Origin: Nemania diffusa
Lineage: Eukaryota; Ascomycota; Sordariomycetes; Xylariales; Xylariaceae
Reading direction: 5' to 3'
Length of the DNA: 64,000 bases
Assembly (NCBI GenBank): GCA_038501195.1
Contig: JBBPUQ010000006.1
Coordinates: 1,364,001 to 1,428,000, forward strand
Shown here: in pieces, positions 11,221 through 24,450 of the stretch
Numbering within the stretch: position 1 is the first letter of the stretch
Layout: every line of letters begins with the position of its first letter
Position numbers and translations under genes: made by a program
The notes under the pieces: model-generated
The model's database searches: none
Seen by the model: only the letters and a program-made list of their open reading frames with translations
What the model was told of the DNA's origin: nothing

Positions 11221-13956
11221 TGTTGGTGAATCTGGGTCGTAGAAGCGTGGGCTTTAAATCGCTTGCAGGATTGGACAAGATGTATGGGGAAGCGAATGAA
11301 TCATGAAAGCAAACAGGGGATCATGAGGGTAGATATATGGTATTTTTTCTCCCTTCCTAAGGATGCGGCCAAATATTGGTTGCCCAACTATGAAAATGAC
11401 ATCGTAACATTGTTGCATCGTAGCTGAAAGAGCTACATGAGAGCGGCATCTCGTATTCAATTGATACGATGTGACATCGGGTGGTCTAACTGAACCGGCT
11501 AAAGAGCACTCAGTCAGTCTGTGCTGAGATGCAGCGACGATGGCGCCAGCGTACGCACATACAATAGACACATATGCGTAGGTATGTCTAGACTCTAGAG
11601 GGGATGTATGGAGAGTGGTTACGTTACCGTTGGAATTCTGGCTGGATCGAGGGCTGGTGGAGGTTGGATCGACCGCTATCGCTAACTCCAAAAAGGTGGG
11701 TTGAAACGCTTTGGCCAATAGGAAAACCCGCCAAGTTGTGGTTACGAAAAGATCATCAACGAATGCTCACGACAGTTGCTACGATTGTGGCGGAAGTTTC
11801 ACACATGACTTGGGATGTCTCGGTGAGTTTATAACCCATTCTCGAGAGAAAAGGGGGCAAATAAAGGAATAGTATCCCTATTATAAATCTATATCGAGGC
11901 TTCAGGACACATCGAGTTGAACTCTATCGGGATACCTACCTATATGTAGGTAGTGTCGAAGGGCCCACATTTCGCCCTATCAACAACGGGATGTAGGTAT
12001 GTAGGTACCTGAGTCTAAGCTCATTGAAGCCGCTATCCTTCTCATATGACATGTGAGGTATGATGAGGTGAGGCCTCTTATCAAGATATATATATTTCTA
12101 TTGAAACGGTTCACAGGCTTATTCAAAGTCAGATGATTATTTTATCTATTCGTTTTTCTATCCTGGCTGTGTGCTCCTTAAACACACTACTCGCCTATAC
12201 TTTTGATTCATCAACTCATCCACTAAGTCAATACTCTGTATACAGTTCTTGAGTATTCACACAGCACCAACCAGGTACTTAAATCCATTAGTGCCCGCCA
12301 CGAGTAGGATTCCTCCCCGTAAAGGTGGATAAACACTTTAGTGGTAGGGCATGAACGAGAACTACCAGAGAGGTCGTCGAACGCATAAGACGACAAGGGG
12401 TCACAATTAGACCTTGATTGGCTTCAGCAAGTGAACACATTTGGTCATTGTCTGAGCTATTCGCAAACAATTGCTCAACGTTGCGTTACCATGATCCTCA
12501 TCTGCCTACTTACAATAGCTAGCAGAGTGATACGGAAGATTGCCTCTCAAACTTCAGCGATGACGACGACGCCAGCGACGACACAATTGGCAGACTGCGC
12601 GCCAAAAGCATGGCTCGCGCGCGACCGCGACGTGTATCGCCAAGCTAAGTTTTCGTAAACCTAAGCAATCTTGTTCGTGCGATGCGCATTGATATAACAA
12701 TGTTTTTCATGCCCGATGAGTCAACCTACCTACCTGCCCTATCTATTTATCTATTCCCGAGCTTGATCTCGCTTAATTGCTAGCACAAAGCCACCCGAGC
12801 GATCTACCTACCTATGTTTAGGTGCGCCGAGGTCAGAGACAAGGAAAAGCCCCCGAATCCGTACCGGGGTTGGTCGTGGCGGCGTCCGAACGAAGAAGGC
12901 CTACAGTTGGAGATGATAATACACAATATCTGCATGTGTCACGGTCGCGTTTGCTCACGAGGAATCTCAACGCGTTTCACCTCGATAGGCAGTCATACCA
13001 ACGCCCATAGCTCAATGTTTCGCTTCTCGTCCGTTGGCTGCGCTACCGCTTCCTGGACAATTTACTGCCTGACCTCCTTGCTTACACGCGCGAGCACGGC
13101 GGTTTCGAAGTTGGCAATCGCCAATAAGTGTGATACAGCAAACAGCTCCCTTGGTACTCGGACGAAGAGATGACTGTCGATTCTTTTGTAATGCAATATC
13201 GTGTCATCCGTATTCTCCGGACCAGGTACCGAAATAGTGTAGTGTAGTGTACACATTGTAGAGTAGTATAGCGTATTAAGGCGTGTTATTTGTTGTTGTT
13301 GTCCTGTTATTCCGAATAGGTACCTAACCTTCGCGGCCTGTCCTGGTTTCGGGCGGGTCACCTCATTTCCCAAGCCCGCCACGCTGAATGACGATACGCC
13401 CGCTTCTCGAGATTCTGCTGCTGTCAGCCATGAATCGATCAATCAAACCCGTCGTCGCATTGTGCAAGGAATTTCCTCCTATGTAGTTTAATGCTAGGTA
13501 CCTATCTATTTCTAGGCATGCAAATTTTCAATTGCAGATTCCTCCTCCAGGACTCGGCCAGTCGCTGCGCTTTGCGATCTGTGTAAGTACCCTCGGAGGA
13601 TCGTCTGAGTCTGACAGTTACTGTAGAGACCTAAATATGGCGATGACAATCATTATTACAGGGGCCGTAAAGGGGGAACAACCAGCGCTCGGGGTACAAC
13701 GAGGTGAGACTAATAACATTAAGTCAGCCGATCCTGCTGCCTTATTGGTCATAATCCCTGTTTTGGTGAGCCGAACTTACCTAGTCGGGCGCGTCAGGTA
13801 CCAAACGCCAGCCCAATCCAGCAGGTTCGCCTTGAGCTTCGAAGCTTGTAACCCGATGCCTTTTGACTTAAAACCAGCCAAGTGGCTGTTTGAGCCTTTT
13901 GGGCCATCGCGATGCTTGTTCATTGGTGAATCCGGCCTACCATTCTTCCTCTCGCC
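11221..13956. other. Intergenic stretch with short repeats, no gene supported
   Basis: I find no supported gene in about 2.7 kb. The open frames here either start without ATG or show no family features. Short repeats occur: a CTACCTA/TAGGTAG hairpin near 11935-11955, TAGTG repeats near 13240 and a GTT run near 13290. The last 400 bp are the presumed promoter of the following plus-strand gene. Confidence 0.45.
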
Positions 13957-15056
13957 ATGCCGCACTCGTCATCAGGTACGGCCCGGCTGTCCGTCGCCGA
14001 TCTAGAGCAAGCCGCCCTGTCCGTGATTCACCTGATGCAAGGTGTGCCTGGGCTTGCCAACATCCGTCTCGCCCTCATCGGCGACCTGGCCGTGAGGAAA
14101 TACCTAGAATGGCCGGTGCCCTGCGAAGTAAGTTAAAGAAGAACAACTTTGACGAGGCATGTAATGCTAATGATATCCGCTAGAGCATAGAATTCATCAT
14201 CACCAAGTCGGCATCGCCAAGCTTAGTGAAGAAGACGCTGCTCGCTCATGGAAAGGGGGCCATCGTCGAGAAATCCCAAGCTATCTTCTACCGGCACCCA
14301 GCTGGCTGGGCAGTCGAAATTAAGATCACGCCGGAGTGGCTCTGCCCTTATTTACCAAGCTCGGCTCAGCTGGTCCCGGACATCAGGGACCCGCCATACA
14401 TCTCTCTCGAAGATCTCGTCGTCTTCAAGGCCGACGCTTGCGGCCTTCACGAGTCGGATGCAGGGCGGCAGAGGCAAGCGCGTGACGCCCGCGCGCTCTT
14501 GGAGCTCGCCTCAGAGCACTTTCCTATAAAACTAGAGGACGACAAGATGCAGAAGATCGAAGAGGCTCTCGACACGCTCGTGGAGTATTCGCCGGTGGAG
14601 AACGACAGGAGATGGTGGGAGAGGAGACTGGGCAAGCAATGCGATAAGCGGCGGTCCACTCAAGACCTCCTCTCGGAACTCACCGAAGGGCTGCGCCTCG
14701 ACGAACAAGAGAACCGTCGGACGAGGAGACGGTCGAGCGTCTTCTCCCTCAATACCAACAACAGAGGCTCCGACACCTCCATTAGTTCTACCCCGTCCAT
14801 ATCGTCGCAGAACACCACGCCTCTGTCCTCGCCACCGCCCAAGATGCGACCGAGGAAGATGAGTGTGAGCGGGACGTACCCGCGACCGCGCCGACACACG
14901 CAGGCGAACATGGATCCCTATCCAGAGGATCAGCCTTTATCCCCATTAGAACACGACTACCGCGACGTGCATCGGCTGCACGCCGAGTTAATGGATACCC
15001 GTGGGCGAAGCTCACCGGGCATCTCTTTGATGACATTTCCGGGGAGGGGAAGATGA
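13957..15056 (+). CDS. Nucleotidyltransferase-fold protein, probably catalytically dead
   Basis: Exons 13957..14127 and 14184..15056 encode 347 residues; the intron has GTAAGT and CGCTAG borders and joins in phase 0. The first 190 residues resemble a fungal family related to AbiEii-type nucleotidyltransferases: LALIGDLAVRKYLEW, then SIEFII, AIFYRHPAGWAVEIKITPEW and ISLEDLVVFKADACGLHESD. As I recall that family, the first block reads IGG-A-W-YL, the second is T-E-DVDF and the third IDITPDW. Here the second Gly is Asp, the paired Asp residues are Ser and Glu, and the third acid is Lys, so metal-dependent catalysis is unlikely. Residues about 195-347 are Ser/Arg/Pro-rich and probably disordered. 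High GC and a clean frame argue that the gene is still expressed. The family assignment is from memory. Confidence 0.75.
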
Positions 15057-17349
15057 GTGGGTAGACAAGCATCTTTAGGGCGGTCTGGAAGGTTTAGATT
15101 AAAAGTTAGTTTGCGTTTCATATACCCCCTTAGATTATTGTTTAGGATATAGATAGAGCGCTGCGGGATCGGTTATCCCACTGCATCGCATATGTACAAC
15201 ATTGGATGAGACGATTATAGTTTGGGGCAACAACTGTCAGGCAGGTCTCAAGGGAAGAGATCTATAGAGCATGACAATACTTTGTAAAGCTTTAATATTA
15301 TGTGTGTATTATTTATATTGATGAATACTAAATGATCGAGCATATTGATTACATGTGGATTGTATTTCATAATTTGATAAGTCAAATGACTCTTTTGTGT
15401 GATTCATATATTATCAAGAATGTCTGAACAGGGAGATATCAACACGATGCAAGTATATCAGTTGCTAACCTCGCGTGCCCACACACAATTATGTCCCATG
15501 TACTTTCTATGTATATATAAATTGTCTTTTATGCCTTTCGAGTTGCATCTTCGCAGTGCACTTATGCTCGCGACCTTCGATATCACTACAGCTTCGTTCT
15601 AACATCAACAAACTAGGCTCGAGATAACCCGGCCCAAAACCTGGGAGTCCTTTTAGCATGTTGCCAGGCAATACCTGACGCTACCTCATGTTTAAACCAA
15701 TACTGTCTTTTGTTTGCTTCTAGGCATCCTCCTCGATGCCGACAGTTCTATATCCAATCACTTGAGTTGTACTATATCCTAGAGCCCTGAAGCCAGTGCT
15801 AAGCTTATTTAGGGGACACAGACTCGCAAAGAAGCCGGTGGCTACGGATAAGGTCTATTTGCTACCCATCATCGCTCGATAAATACCTCTCGAAAACAAT
15901 ACCATCTCTACATCTACCTCAGGTATTTCGACGAATGGGGTCTAACAACGTTGTCCCATGAGACCCCTGCTTTTCATATTATTATTAGTTTCAATACATC
16001 GGCCCCCAAGTTGCGGAGTTGTTTTTGGCCACTTCCCCTGACCTGCTAATCGACCGCAAAGGATAGTAGGCCGTTAATTAAATGTTTTTATATACCGATA
16101 GCACATGCTACATATGCGAAAGACTACCCGGCCAATCGCTCTCCTTCATGGCAGGAGAATTTGTGCAAGGCCATAACACAGACTGCTTTGGGCTTTACTC
16201 AATAACCATCGAACACCTCATCCAAGCTGACCCAACTAACTAGTTACATCGACAGCCGAAGATCGCGGAGTAACCTAGTGCCTTAGGTAACTGGTGCAGG
16301 GGTTACGGGATATAATATATATATTGCTCGGGTTGAATATCGCGCCGAATTAATCGGAGTATCTAATCTGTTACATTACTAGCCAGCTGTGAGTTAGAAG
16401 TCCTGCCTAAATTAATTAGTTACATGCCTTCTTAAGAATGCCAATATTCACAATGTGCACTTGCTGTCAGGGGGGGGGGTTGTCCCGTGTGAATAGAGGG
16501 CTTATAAACAGCTAAAGAGGAGGGTATAGAAAGGGCCTATTTCAAGGCTCAATAGAAAGATCAATTGAATGCTAGCCTTCTAGTTCCCTCGGGGGACTAG
16601 AGGTCCTATACAGATAGCCAAAAACACAGGTATAACCACTCCTATAGGGTCTGGTCACTCTATCACCTGACATTTGCAGACTGCAACTGTTATCTAAACT
16701 AGCAAATCTATACCTTGAATCGCTAGGTTATAGGCTGAGTTAAATAGTCGAGCTACTGCATATTTTCTCTTTCTAGCTACATGTCAATTAGGAATGCTCG
16801 TATAACGAGGATACCTTTTTTGAATAGAAGTGACCGAGGTGTCTGCGAAGCAACTAAGTACAATCTTATGCTCTAGTAATAACTTAAGGTTGTGTCTCTA
16901 TATCTAGCGATTCTCTTGATAGGGTTTACGATAGTAGTTGTCTGGGATTTATGGCATTGCATAGTTTCGTGTAACCCTTTCTATGGAAATACTGTCCGTT
17001 TACGATTTATGTTATTCTGATATCTCGTATCCTTTCTCGAAACAGAAATGGAACATTTTCCCTCACCGTAACTTATAAGATAAATACCTATCCCCACGTT
17101 CTGACTGGCACAATAGCTAGGACCTCCTCTAAGGTACTAGAAACTTGTATTTCTAAGCATGTTGGGTCAACACATCCTAACTACCGAGGTAGGTATTTCC
17201 CACATGGCAACCGTCTCCCGTTGAATGGGAAGTTGCACCCGGGCCCCCGAACACCCATTACCTCATAGACTCAAACAAGCTAAAAGCCTGCCAAACAGCC
17301 ATCTAGTCACTACCACGCGCGGTATCGTTAGTCCTATACAACACCTGAT
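15057..17349. other. Gene-free AT-rich stretch
   Basis: I see no coding feature or RNA in this 2.3 kb. It is AT-richer than the flanking genes, with many stop codons in all frames. A G9-10 tract lies near 16470. It marks the left part of the gene-poor island. Confidence 0.5.
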
Positions 17350-17438
17350 GCCCATTTAGAGCAGTGGTTAGCTCGCTCGTCTCCGGTATGTTACCCCGGG
17401 ATAACGAGAAGTCAGGGGTTCGAATCCCCTAATGGGTA
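17350..17438 (+). tRNA. tRNA-Arg(CCG) with 16-nt intron
   Basis: The sequence folds into a full cloverleaf. Acceptor stem GCCCATT pairs with AATGGGT (first pair G-U), D stem GAGC with GCTC, anticodon stem CTCGT with ACGAG, and T stem AGGGG with CCCCT around loop TTCGAAT; the discriminator is A. Between the anticodon stem halves are 23 nt: loop bases CT-CCG-G, a 16-nt intron at 17387-17402, and A38. The intron sits at the canonical position after base 37, and the mature length is 73 nt. Anticodon CCG (17383-17385) reads CGG arginine codons. Removal by the tRNA-splicing endonuclease is expected. Confidence 0.9.
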
Positions 17439-19506
17439 GTTGCATCTTTCTCTTTTTATTTTCTCATCAGTAAATATATATAATATTCATAACTCTAGCA
17501 GCTGACCATGCTTCTACGTCGGAGTTTCCTGTAAATTATGTAAGGCGCTGTTATGCTTGATTAGATTCCTTATTGCGGACTCATATGCTGTTCAATCACC
17601 TTTATTTGTGCGGCTCCAAAAAACCCCCACGATGTGCTAAACGCATGTAGCGATGTCACCATCGCCACTAACCCCCAGTGAGCTTTCGGCATAGCAGACT
17701 GCCTATTGCATTGTCGTTGGGATGAATACTGCGTAGTATTTGCAATAGGTAGTTATTACCCAAAGCGTGAGTAGCGTTCATCAATTGAGCGCTAATTATT
17801 GTAGTCTGGCGGGACGATCCGTCCTCCTACACCCAGACGGGAGCGATCGACAATACCAACACCGAAGCACCGGAATTTCCGATCACTGCTACCCACCAGT
17901 TAGATAAGGCAACGTACATATAATTTACATGGTATAGCTTAATTACCCCTGGTCCACACACAACCACACCTCCGTATAAAGTGTGGCCAAAGCTAGGTAC
18001 TGTATGTTAATTAGGTAGGTGATACAAGATGTTATCTAGAGTGTGACCATTCACAGCCTTATTAGAACTCTTGATTTTAGTGGCTAGAATATTGGGCTTC
18101 TAGCCTCAGATGAAAATTTCCGTTATCGCTAGCCTGTGCTGAGCACACAATTAGCGACATGGACAATGTCGGCGGAATATAACACTGCCGGCGTGCAGGT
18201 CATTAATTAATATTAAAGTAAGTATACTACCTCATAAACTTCAATACCTCTACTGCAAGGGTCTTGATATTATTATCATCAAGTCATCTTAAAATGAGGA
18301 GGCTGAGGAAATTATTATATCCATTGGCTAGTTGAGCTATTTACCCCTGGTTGCCTTATGCAGCGTTTGTGTAACAATTATGGCCGACCAATGCTTATAA
18401 ATGATCGTTCGACTATTACTTTATCGGAAATTACGTGGGTAAGCAACTAGTTTACGAGCTTCTTTTATATTTGCTTTTGTGGGCATTAGTGGTCTGCTTT
18501 TTATACAGAAGAGCTAACGACGACTCGACATACCCCGTGTTCATATTATATCTATTAATGGAATACAGCACAGATGTAGTACCCAAGGAGTTTGTATGAG
18601 AGCATCTAGACCAATGCTGTATATGGGGCGGCTATGCGGATGAATGTATGACCTAATAAGACGTGACTAAGAAAATACTGGTTGCATATGCATGCGCAAT
18701 GACGGGCACGATCTGTCGCAGGTACTGAAGATGGTGTTGAGATGTGGCTGCAGCACAGACAAAGGTGCATTGCATGGCTGCATCAGTTGTTTCATCGCAA
18801 AGTTCGACAGTGAAAATCACGTGGGAAAAGTATGGACGAGAGACATAATTAACGCTGCTGCATGGTTGATTTAGAGCTACGAACTAACTACCTGCTAAGA
18901 AAAGAACTGCCAGGTACTGTTCAACTAAGCCTGTAGAGCACCATTATTATATCATTCAATGAATAGTTTATACAAATACATAACTATGAGATCTGCCTTC
19001 TCCCTATCTTTAACTAGACTAGAGGGAATTTCTAACAAAAAATATAGTAAGGCGAATACTCCGTAACACCACCTAGGCTCGTAAGGCTGACACACAACTA
19101 GGCGCCTAGACTATACTATTCGGAATAAACCACAGTCGTTGGTAATAACGTTATTGCATGGTAACTAACGGCTGTTGAGACAGCTGTGTGAGAATCTCGT
19201 AGATAAAGCTCAATGTTTCATAAACATTGTAAAGTTCACTAAGTCGACGACGAATTTTGGACAGAGAATACTCTTATTAAAAAGCTATCAACAGGCCAAT
19301 GTTTTCCAGACTATGTATAAAGAATGTATCTTGGAGCCGTGGCAAAAAGAACGAAAACGACCCTCAACTCAAGCCCCAAGACAGCATCACCAATGAAGCC
19401 CTTTCCAACACTATGTAACCTATCCCCTGCTCCACCTCGAGCTCGCACCATTATGTTCCTTCATCCCCAGATTTTATATGACAGTAGCTGAGAAAGCAGA
19501 GTGCAT
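17439..19506. other. Gene-free stretch between tRNA and hydrophobin
   Basis: Apart from the tRNA terminator I see no gene. Two short plus-strand frames (18692-18874 and 19175-19396) show no family features. The right end is the hydrophobin 3' flank. Confidence 0.45.
17453..17457 (+). terminator. RNA polymerase III terminator of the tRNA
   Basis: A run of five T residues begins 15 nt after the tRNA 3' end, in a T-rich flank, which fits a Pol III stop signal. Confidence 0.7.
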
Positions 19507-19917
19507 TTACTGCTCACCGAGACCGGTAGGGGTCTCGCAAAGGACAGCCTGGCCAAGCTGTTGAAAGTGAGTGTTAGCTTACAGATATTGAGAAGGAACG
19601 CTAGGAAAAAGCTTACGAGAGGGATGACACAGCAGCGGGCGCGCTGGCCACCGTTGGCGCAGATATCGCGGAAGTTGCTGGCGCTGAAGGGAACGGCAGA
19701 AGCTAGTTTATGCGGTTAGTATAACTAGATCATGCTAGAGTGGTAGGATAAACTCACGAGAGTGGCAGTTCAGGTCAGCAACACCGAGGACATCGGTAGC
19801 GCAGCACTGGGGGACGCTGTACAGTCCGCTGACGCAGGCGGTATAGGGGCCGTCAGTGGGGATGGCAGTGACAGCGGTGGCAACGAGGCCGATGATAGCG
19901 AAGATGGAGGTCTGCAT
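19507..19917 (-). CDS. Class II hydrophobin
   Basis: Three exons (19758..19917, 19617..19702, 19507..19557) encode 98 residues. The introns have GTGAGT and GTAAGC donors and good acceptors, and all phases agree. The N-terminus MQTSIFAIIGLVATAVTA is a signal peptide. Eight cysteines follow in the exact class II pattern C-x9-CC-x11-C-x16-C-x8-CC-x10-C. Class II hydrophobins self-assemble at air-water interfaces, coat hyphae and spores and help surface attachment; the four disulfides enclose a small amphipathic beta barrel. The mature domain is of normal length with almost no N-terminal extension. The gene stands alone in the gene-poor island; a TATA box lies about 140 bp upstream. No missing residue or break is seen. 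Confidence 0.97.
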
Positions 19918-20053
19918 GTTGAAGGATGGGAATTGTTTGTTTTAGAAACAAATATTAAAGATTGTTGAGTAGTGAAGGAGGTGCTTCTTGGGATTGCTGC
20001 TTGAGGATGGTGAGTAGAAAGAATTGGGATCAGTTGAGGGCGATATTGACCTC

Positions 20054-20061
20054 CTTATATA
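20054..20061 (-). promoter_or_regulatory. TATA box of the hydrophobin gene
   Basis: TATATAAG on the minus strand, about 140 bp upstream of the hydrophobin ATG, fits a core promoter for a strongly expressed gene with a 5' UTR of roughly 100 nt. Confidence 0.55.
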
Positions 20062-22424
20062 GAACTTCTTGAGTCTATATCCTCTCATTATTTTTTAAGA
20101 TACTCTGTATCCTGACCGCAATCTTGTTTTCTCGATGACGATCGCCGCCACGTTGTGTACGTACTAGCTTCGTAGTAAGGACGGCGACCTTGGATCAGGT
20201 GCGTCTGCCGTGGGCCGCCGGCCTAGGGTGCTTGGCTTTGTGGCGTCGATGTGGGCGGCATCCTCCAGTCCCTCAAAGTCGTATCAACAACGCACGTCGA
20301 GATGAGAAACCTAACGAACCCTTGGAAACTAGGTTGGCTAGACTCTTCAGAAGGCAAATTAGGTCAAAAGAAGAAACTTTGGTTCAACCACACATCTCCC
20401 TGGCCATGTACGCAATAGATCAACTCCAGTTACCGAATCATGCCGAAGGACACTCTCATAGCAGTCATATAGCACGCGTCGAGGCCATTGGACTTCGCGA
20501 TGTGCCATGAAGCGGAATCGGAAGCGGAATGTACAGAGTATGGGTTCTTCCATTGGTAGTACTGTTAGATCTCGATGTTCCTGCCCGGAACCACTTACCA
20601 CCCCTGTGAGAGGCCGAAGATCGATCTCAGCTGCATCCATAAACTTCCTATTTGCAATAATCTTCCCCCACTCAACATCCCCACCGCCTGGACCCCTGAT
20701 AGTATCCCATCTCATAAACCAGCGGAGACAGCAACCTTTCGGTCCTTAACAGATGAATTAGCCCCATGCTCTCCGTGATGTGGTATTACATAGTCTAAAT
20801 GCAGTGTTGCTTCTGCACCTTGGCAACCTCTCCAAACAAGGAACAAGGGGGTTTCTAGATTAGGTTAAAAGTAAGGACTTTGATTGGCAAATTACGTTTG
20901 GATGAATGTGCAGTAACAACGACTAGTTCATTTTCTTCATGTAACTAAAGTTGTCATTTACGTACAAGCAGGTACAATACTACCCATGTGTCCTAGACGC
21001 GAGATGTGCTCACTTTGTTACAACCAACTTATTATTGGCAACTCGAGTGATACCAATTCATCTATCAGGGCAGACTGATACCGTGGCTATCATTACCTAA
21101 ACAATGCAACATGAGACATACATACATGTCAGGCCACATCATACCATCTCAGCCTTACATTTTTTTTTATATTTGTAACGGCCTATAGCTCTTATAGGAT
21201 AGACTTGCAGAGGCCGGTTCTAGGTTTGCACCTTGCGGGCAACTGATTGCAACATAAAAATCCCTAAGTCGGCGGTGCTCTCTGCAATAGAAATAAACCC
21301 AAATTAGGATTGTTTCGCCTTCAATGTGGCGGATTCCTTGGCATAAGTTTCCGGCATTAGTGCTCTCTAGTTCTCATTTCTGATTGAAGCGGGTGCCACT
21401 CCTAACTTCCTGCTGACTTGCTATGGATATTCGGGCGCCTGCAGACGACGTTGAGTTGTCTCGCAGCGGCCCAGGGCTAGAGGTCGAGTTCTGATGGCAC
21501 GCATGCACCTCACCCCTGCATTGGACGCCTACTTACATATGCCTCTTCCAAGGAACATGCATCCGGCGACTAGTGATGACCCCTACTTAGGTTAGTCATG
21601 TATCCTCGGGATTTTCACCGGAACACTGACCGGACTCGGGAACAGCGCATCGATCGTATCGGGAGATCCATTGTCACCCGTCTCTATGTCCCAGGGCGGC
21701 GGTCAAGATATTGTTCTCCTAGCTATATCATGCCTATCCGATCGTTCCGAGGATATGCCATTGATCCGGTAGAAGGATATCTGCTGTTGAACCATCGCCG
21801 TATGTCCACATTTGAAGGTCGCAGACAATAGGATACGTGAGAGTTTGATTAAGCTAATTTGTCAGTATCCGGCAGTTTGATGAAAATTACACACAACTGC
21901 CTTAGCGGCTTGCATCTATGCGTATGTATGTATCCTGCCATCTATCCCACCCATCTCTACGTACTACATCCCGGTACTTGACTAACATGCCGCTCGTTGG
22001 CGCGAGATGGTTTCGCTGGGCAAGTACATGTGTATGTGTATGTATGTATGTACCGACCAGGGAGCGCGACGATCTTCTCCGGATTTGCACGTTAGCGTAT
22101 CTACCAGGCACAAGGGATAATGGATTACAGAGTATGCAGTACTGGATTATTAGGCCGGTGCCTATCAGATTTTATGACGACCAGATGCTTAAGCGAGGCC
22201 ATTATAGGTGGGTGCGGCTGGATGTTCACCTGTGCCGTCGAGCTGAGGCTACACAGCACACTATCTACCCCCTACCCCCTACTTACATACGAAGATATAC
22301 CTAAGTACCAATCGCGAGGCACAGGCTTGCCGCTCAACTAGGTATGTATTTGATCTTTGCCCGATCCAATCGATCGGCTTCATGAAACTAGGATTCTAAT
22401 CCTTAACCCCTTGTTCTGTTGCTT

Positions 22425-22605
22425 ATACATACATACATACTATGTATATATGTATATGTATCCATGCCTCAGCCCCGAATCTCCATTTCGGGGGCCTGTA
22501 CCGGGCTCAATAGTTCTTTCCAGCGCCTTGGCAAGCCGTGACTAAAATTTGATCGTTGTGTACATACATACATATGTATGTATAATCGAGAGATACATAC
22601 ATACA
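22425..22605. repeat. TACATA/TATGTA microsatellite cluster
   Basis: Runs of ACATAC on one strand followed by TATGTATG on the same strand form imperfect inverted repeats. At least three such blocks occur in 180 bp. Confidence 0.6.
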
Positions 22606-24429
22606 GAGACTAGATCCTTTGCTCCGCCCGAAAAGAAGTCTCGCAAACCTGTTCGCCCATATACACTAAGCTTCGGTATATAGCGGTCATACATATTGGT
22701 GAACGTTGTGATTTGCTACGGCATGTAAGTCGTTGGCGTGGCTGTTCGCCTAGAATGCTGTTCATCCTTCTTTACCCGTGTTTCGCCATCGCCTTGGTTT
22801 TCGTTGTCATCGCTCCTATTATGTGGCGCTCGTGACCGCCGCCATCCTGCAAAGTAACAACTCAAATGGGACCCAACCCAGGCTTAGCGAAAGATGTGCC
22901 AGATGCGATCTAGTTACCCTAACCTCAGTGTAACTTGAAACTATCTCTTTCTTTCACTCACACACACAGATTAGATTTGTCTATGCGTACCGTAGAAACG
23001 CCCTACGTAGCCATACACTGACAGGTTACTTACGGAGTGGAGTGATTTTCGCACATTGCTACATACGTACATACATACCGTACAGAGAAACAAGCAATTG
23101 GAGCACAAGTCCCAGCGCCTAGGGCGAGCTAGCCATTCTCATCGTGGAGACTTGCTGTCACAGTAGGCCCATGTTCTCTATTACCGGCTGTCTCCACGCG
23201 TGCCGCTCCCGCTACATGGGACCTGGGCGGAATGCGTGTTGTCTAGGTGCCGCCAAGCATCGAGGCAGGCGGGCTGACGTCGCTCATTGCCTATTTCGAA
23301 AACCACGCAGGTCAGTGCTGTCTCAATGAGTGGTAGTGTAGAGGGACTAGAACTTGGAATCTACAATGCTAGACAGAAACGGGCCAACCCCTGTTTTTCC
23401 CCCGCCGGACCGCTTACGGGCAATTACACTAAGATTGATCAGAGAGGCGCCGCGCCAGTCAGACGGACAATGCGATGGCCGACGACTACAGAAGATTTGC
23501 ACATACACTACACTAAACTACCTACGTAGCTATGTAGTAACAACACAACATTCGAAACTTCTGCCCAGAGTCCTAGCGGCGCTACTCTCCAGACTAACGT
23601 CTTCTCCCACACGACCCGTTAGGATCGACTCGCACGCTAGGGAGGGCGACAGCCTCCGCGTAAGATGCCTACCTATATCACAATACGCAGTATGGCGGAA
23701 TATGACTCTCCGCCTCCCCAAGAACTTAACCCTCACGAGACTCAAAGCGCGCCTCATAACGTAAGAGGCGTACAATTAGTTGGGCGCTACAAACAAGGCA
23801 AAAAGATGACCATGCCTATAGCTTTCTAGGCGTTATTACTTACAGAATACTGCGTACATGCCACCGCGACAGAGCATCTTCGATGTCAACGCGAAAGAGG
23901 GGCAACCGGGCTCCACGTCGGTTGTCGGCGCAGATCCAGAGCGAAAGACGCACTTCGTGATCAGCGGCCATCATGCCTACTTGTAGCTAGGTGCCTGAAT
24001 TTCTGGGGCGGGTTTCCGTTGAGAATCCCAATCATCCCAGACCCATTGAGTAACGTTGGATCAATCCACTTGGGCTAGGCTGGCTGGCTCGCTCGAGGCT
24101 ATCTACGCGTACCTACCTACTCAATATACTACGTACGACGCTCGGGATAATATTCTTCTAGCCGTTGGGTGACTCCCGCATGACCGCGGGGTGACACAGT
24201 AGGATCCGGATAGTCGGCATAGCCCTCGGCACCATGGCTGGACCAAACATGATTGTCGAACATGGCGAATCTCGCGGACAGAATACAGAATACGATCATG
24301 TACGCATACCTAGCCGTTATTACCAGATCAGCGCGACACGTGATTTTGGGTTTCTTTTTGGGAAATATGAACGGGTGGTTGCAGGCCCCTTTTGGGCGCG
24401 ACATATGCCACGGCGTGCTACATACGCAG

Positions 24430-24450
24430 ACGCAGCAGCAGCAGCAGCAG
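24430..24450 (+). repeat. CAG trinucleotide microsatellite
   Basis: About seven consecutive CAG/GCA units in a non-coding context. Confidence 0.7.

Noticed and set aside
13532..14005. 157-codon plus-strand frame overlapping the nucleotidyltransferase-like gene
   Set aside because: It overlaps the better supported first exon in another frame and has no family features.
20359..20715. 118-codon ATG-started minus-strand frame
   Set aside because: No recognised domain, splice support or promoter; left as unannotated.
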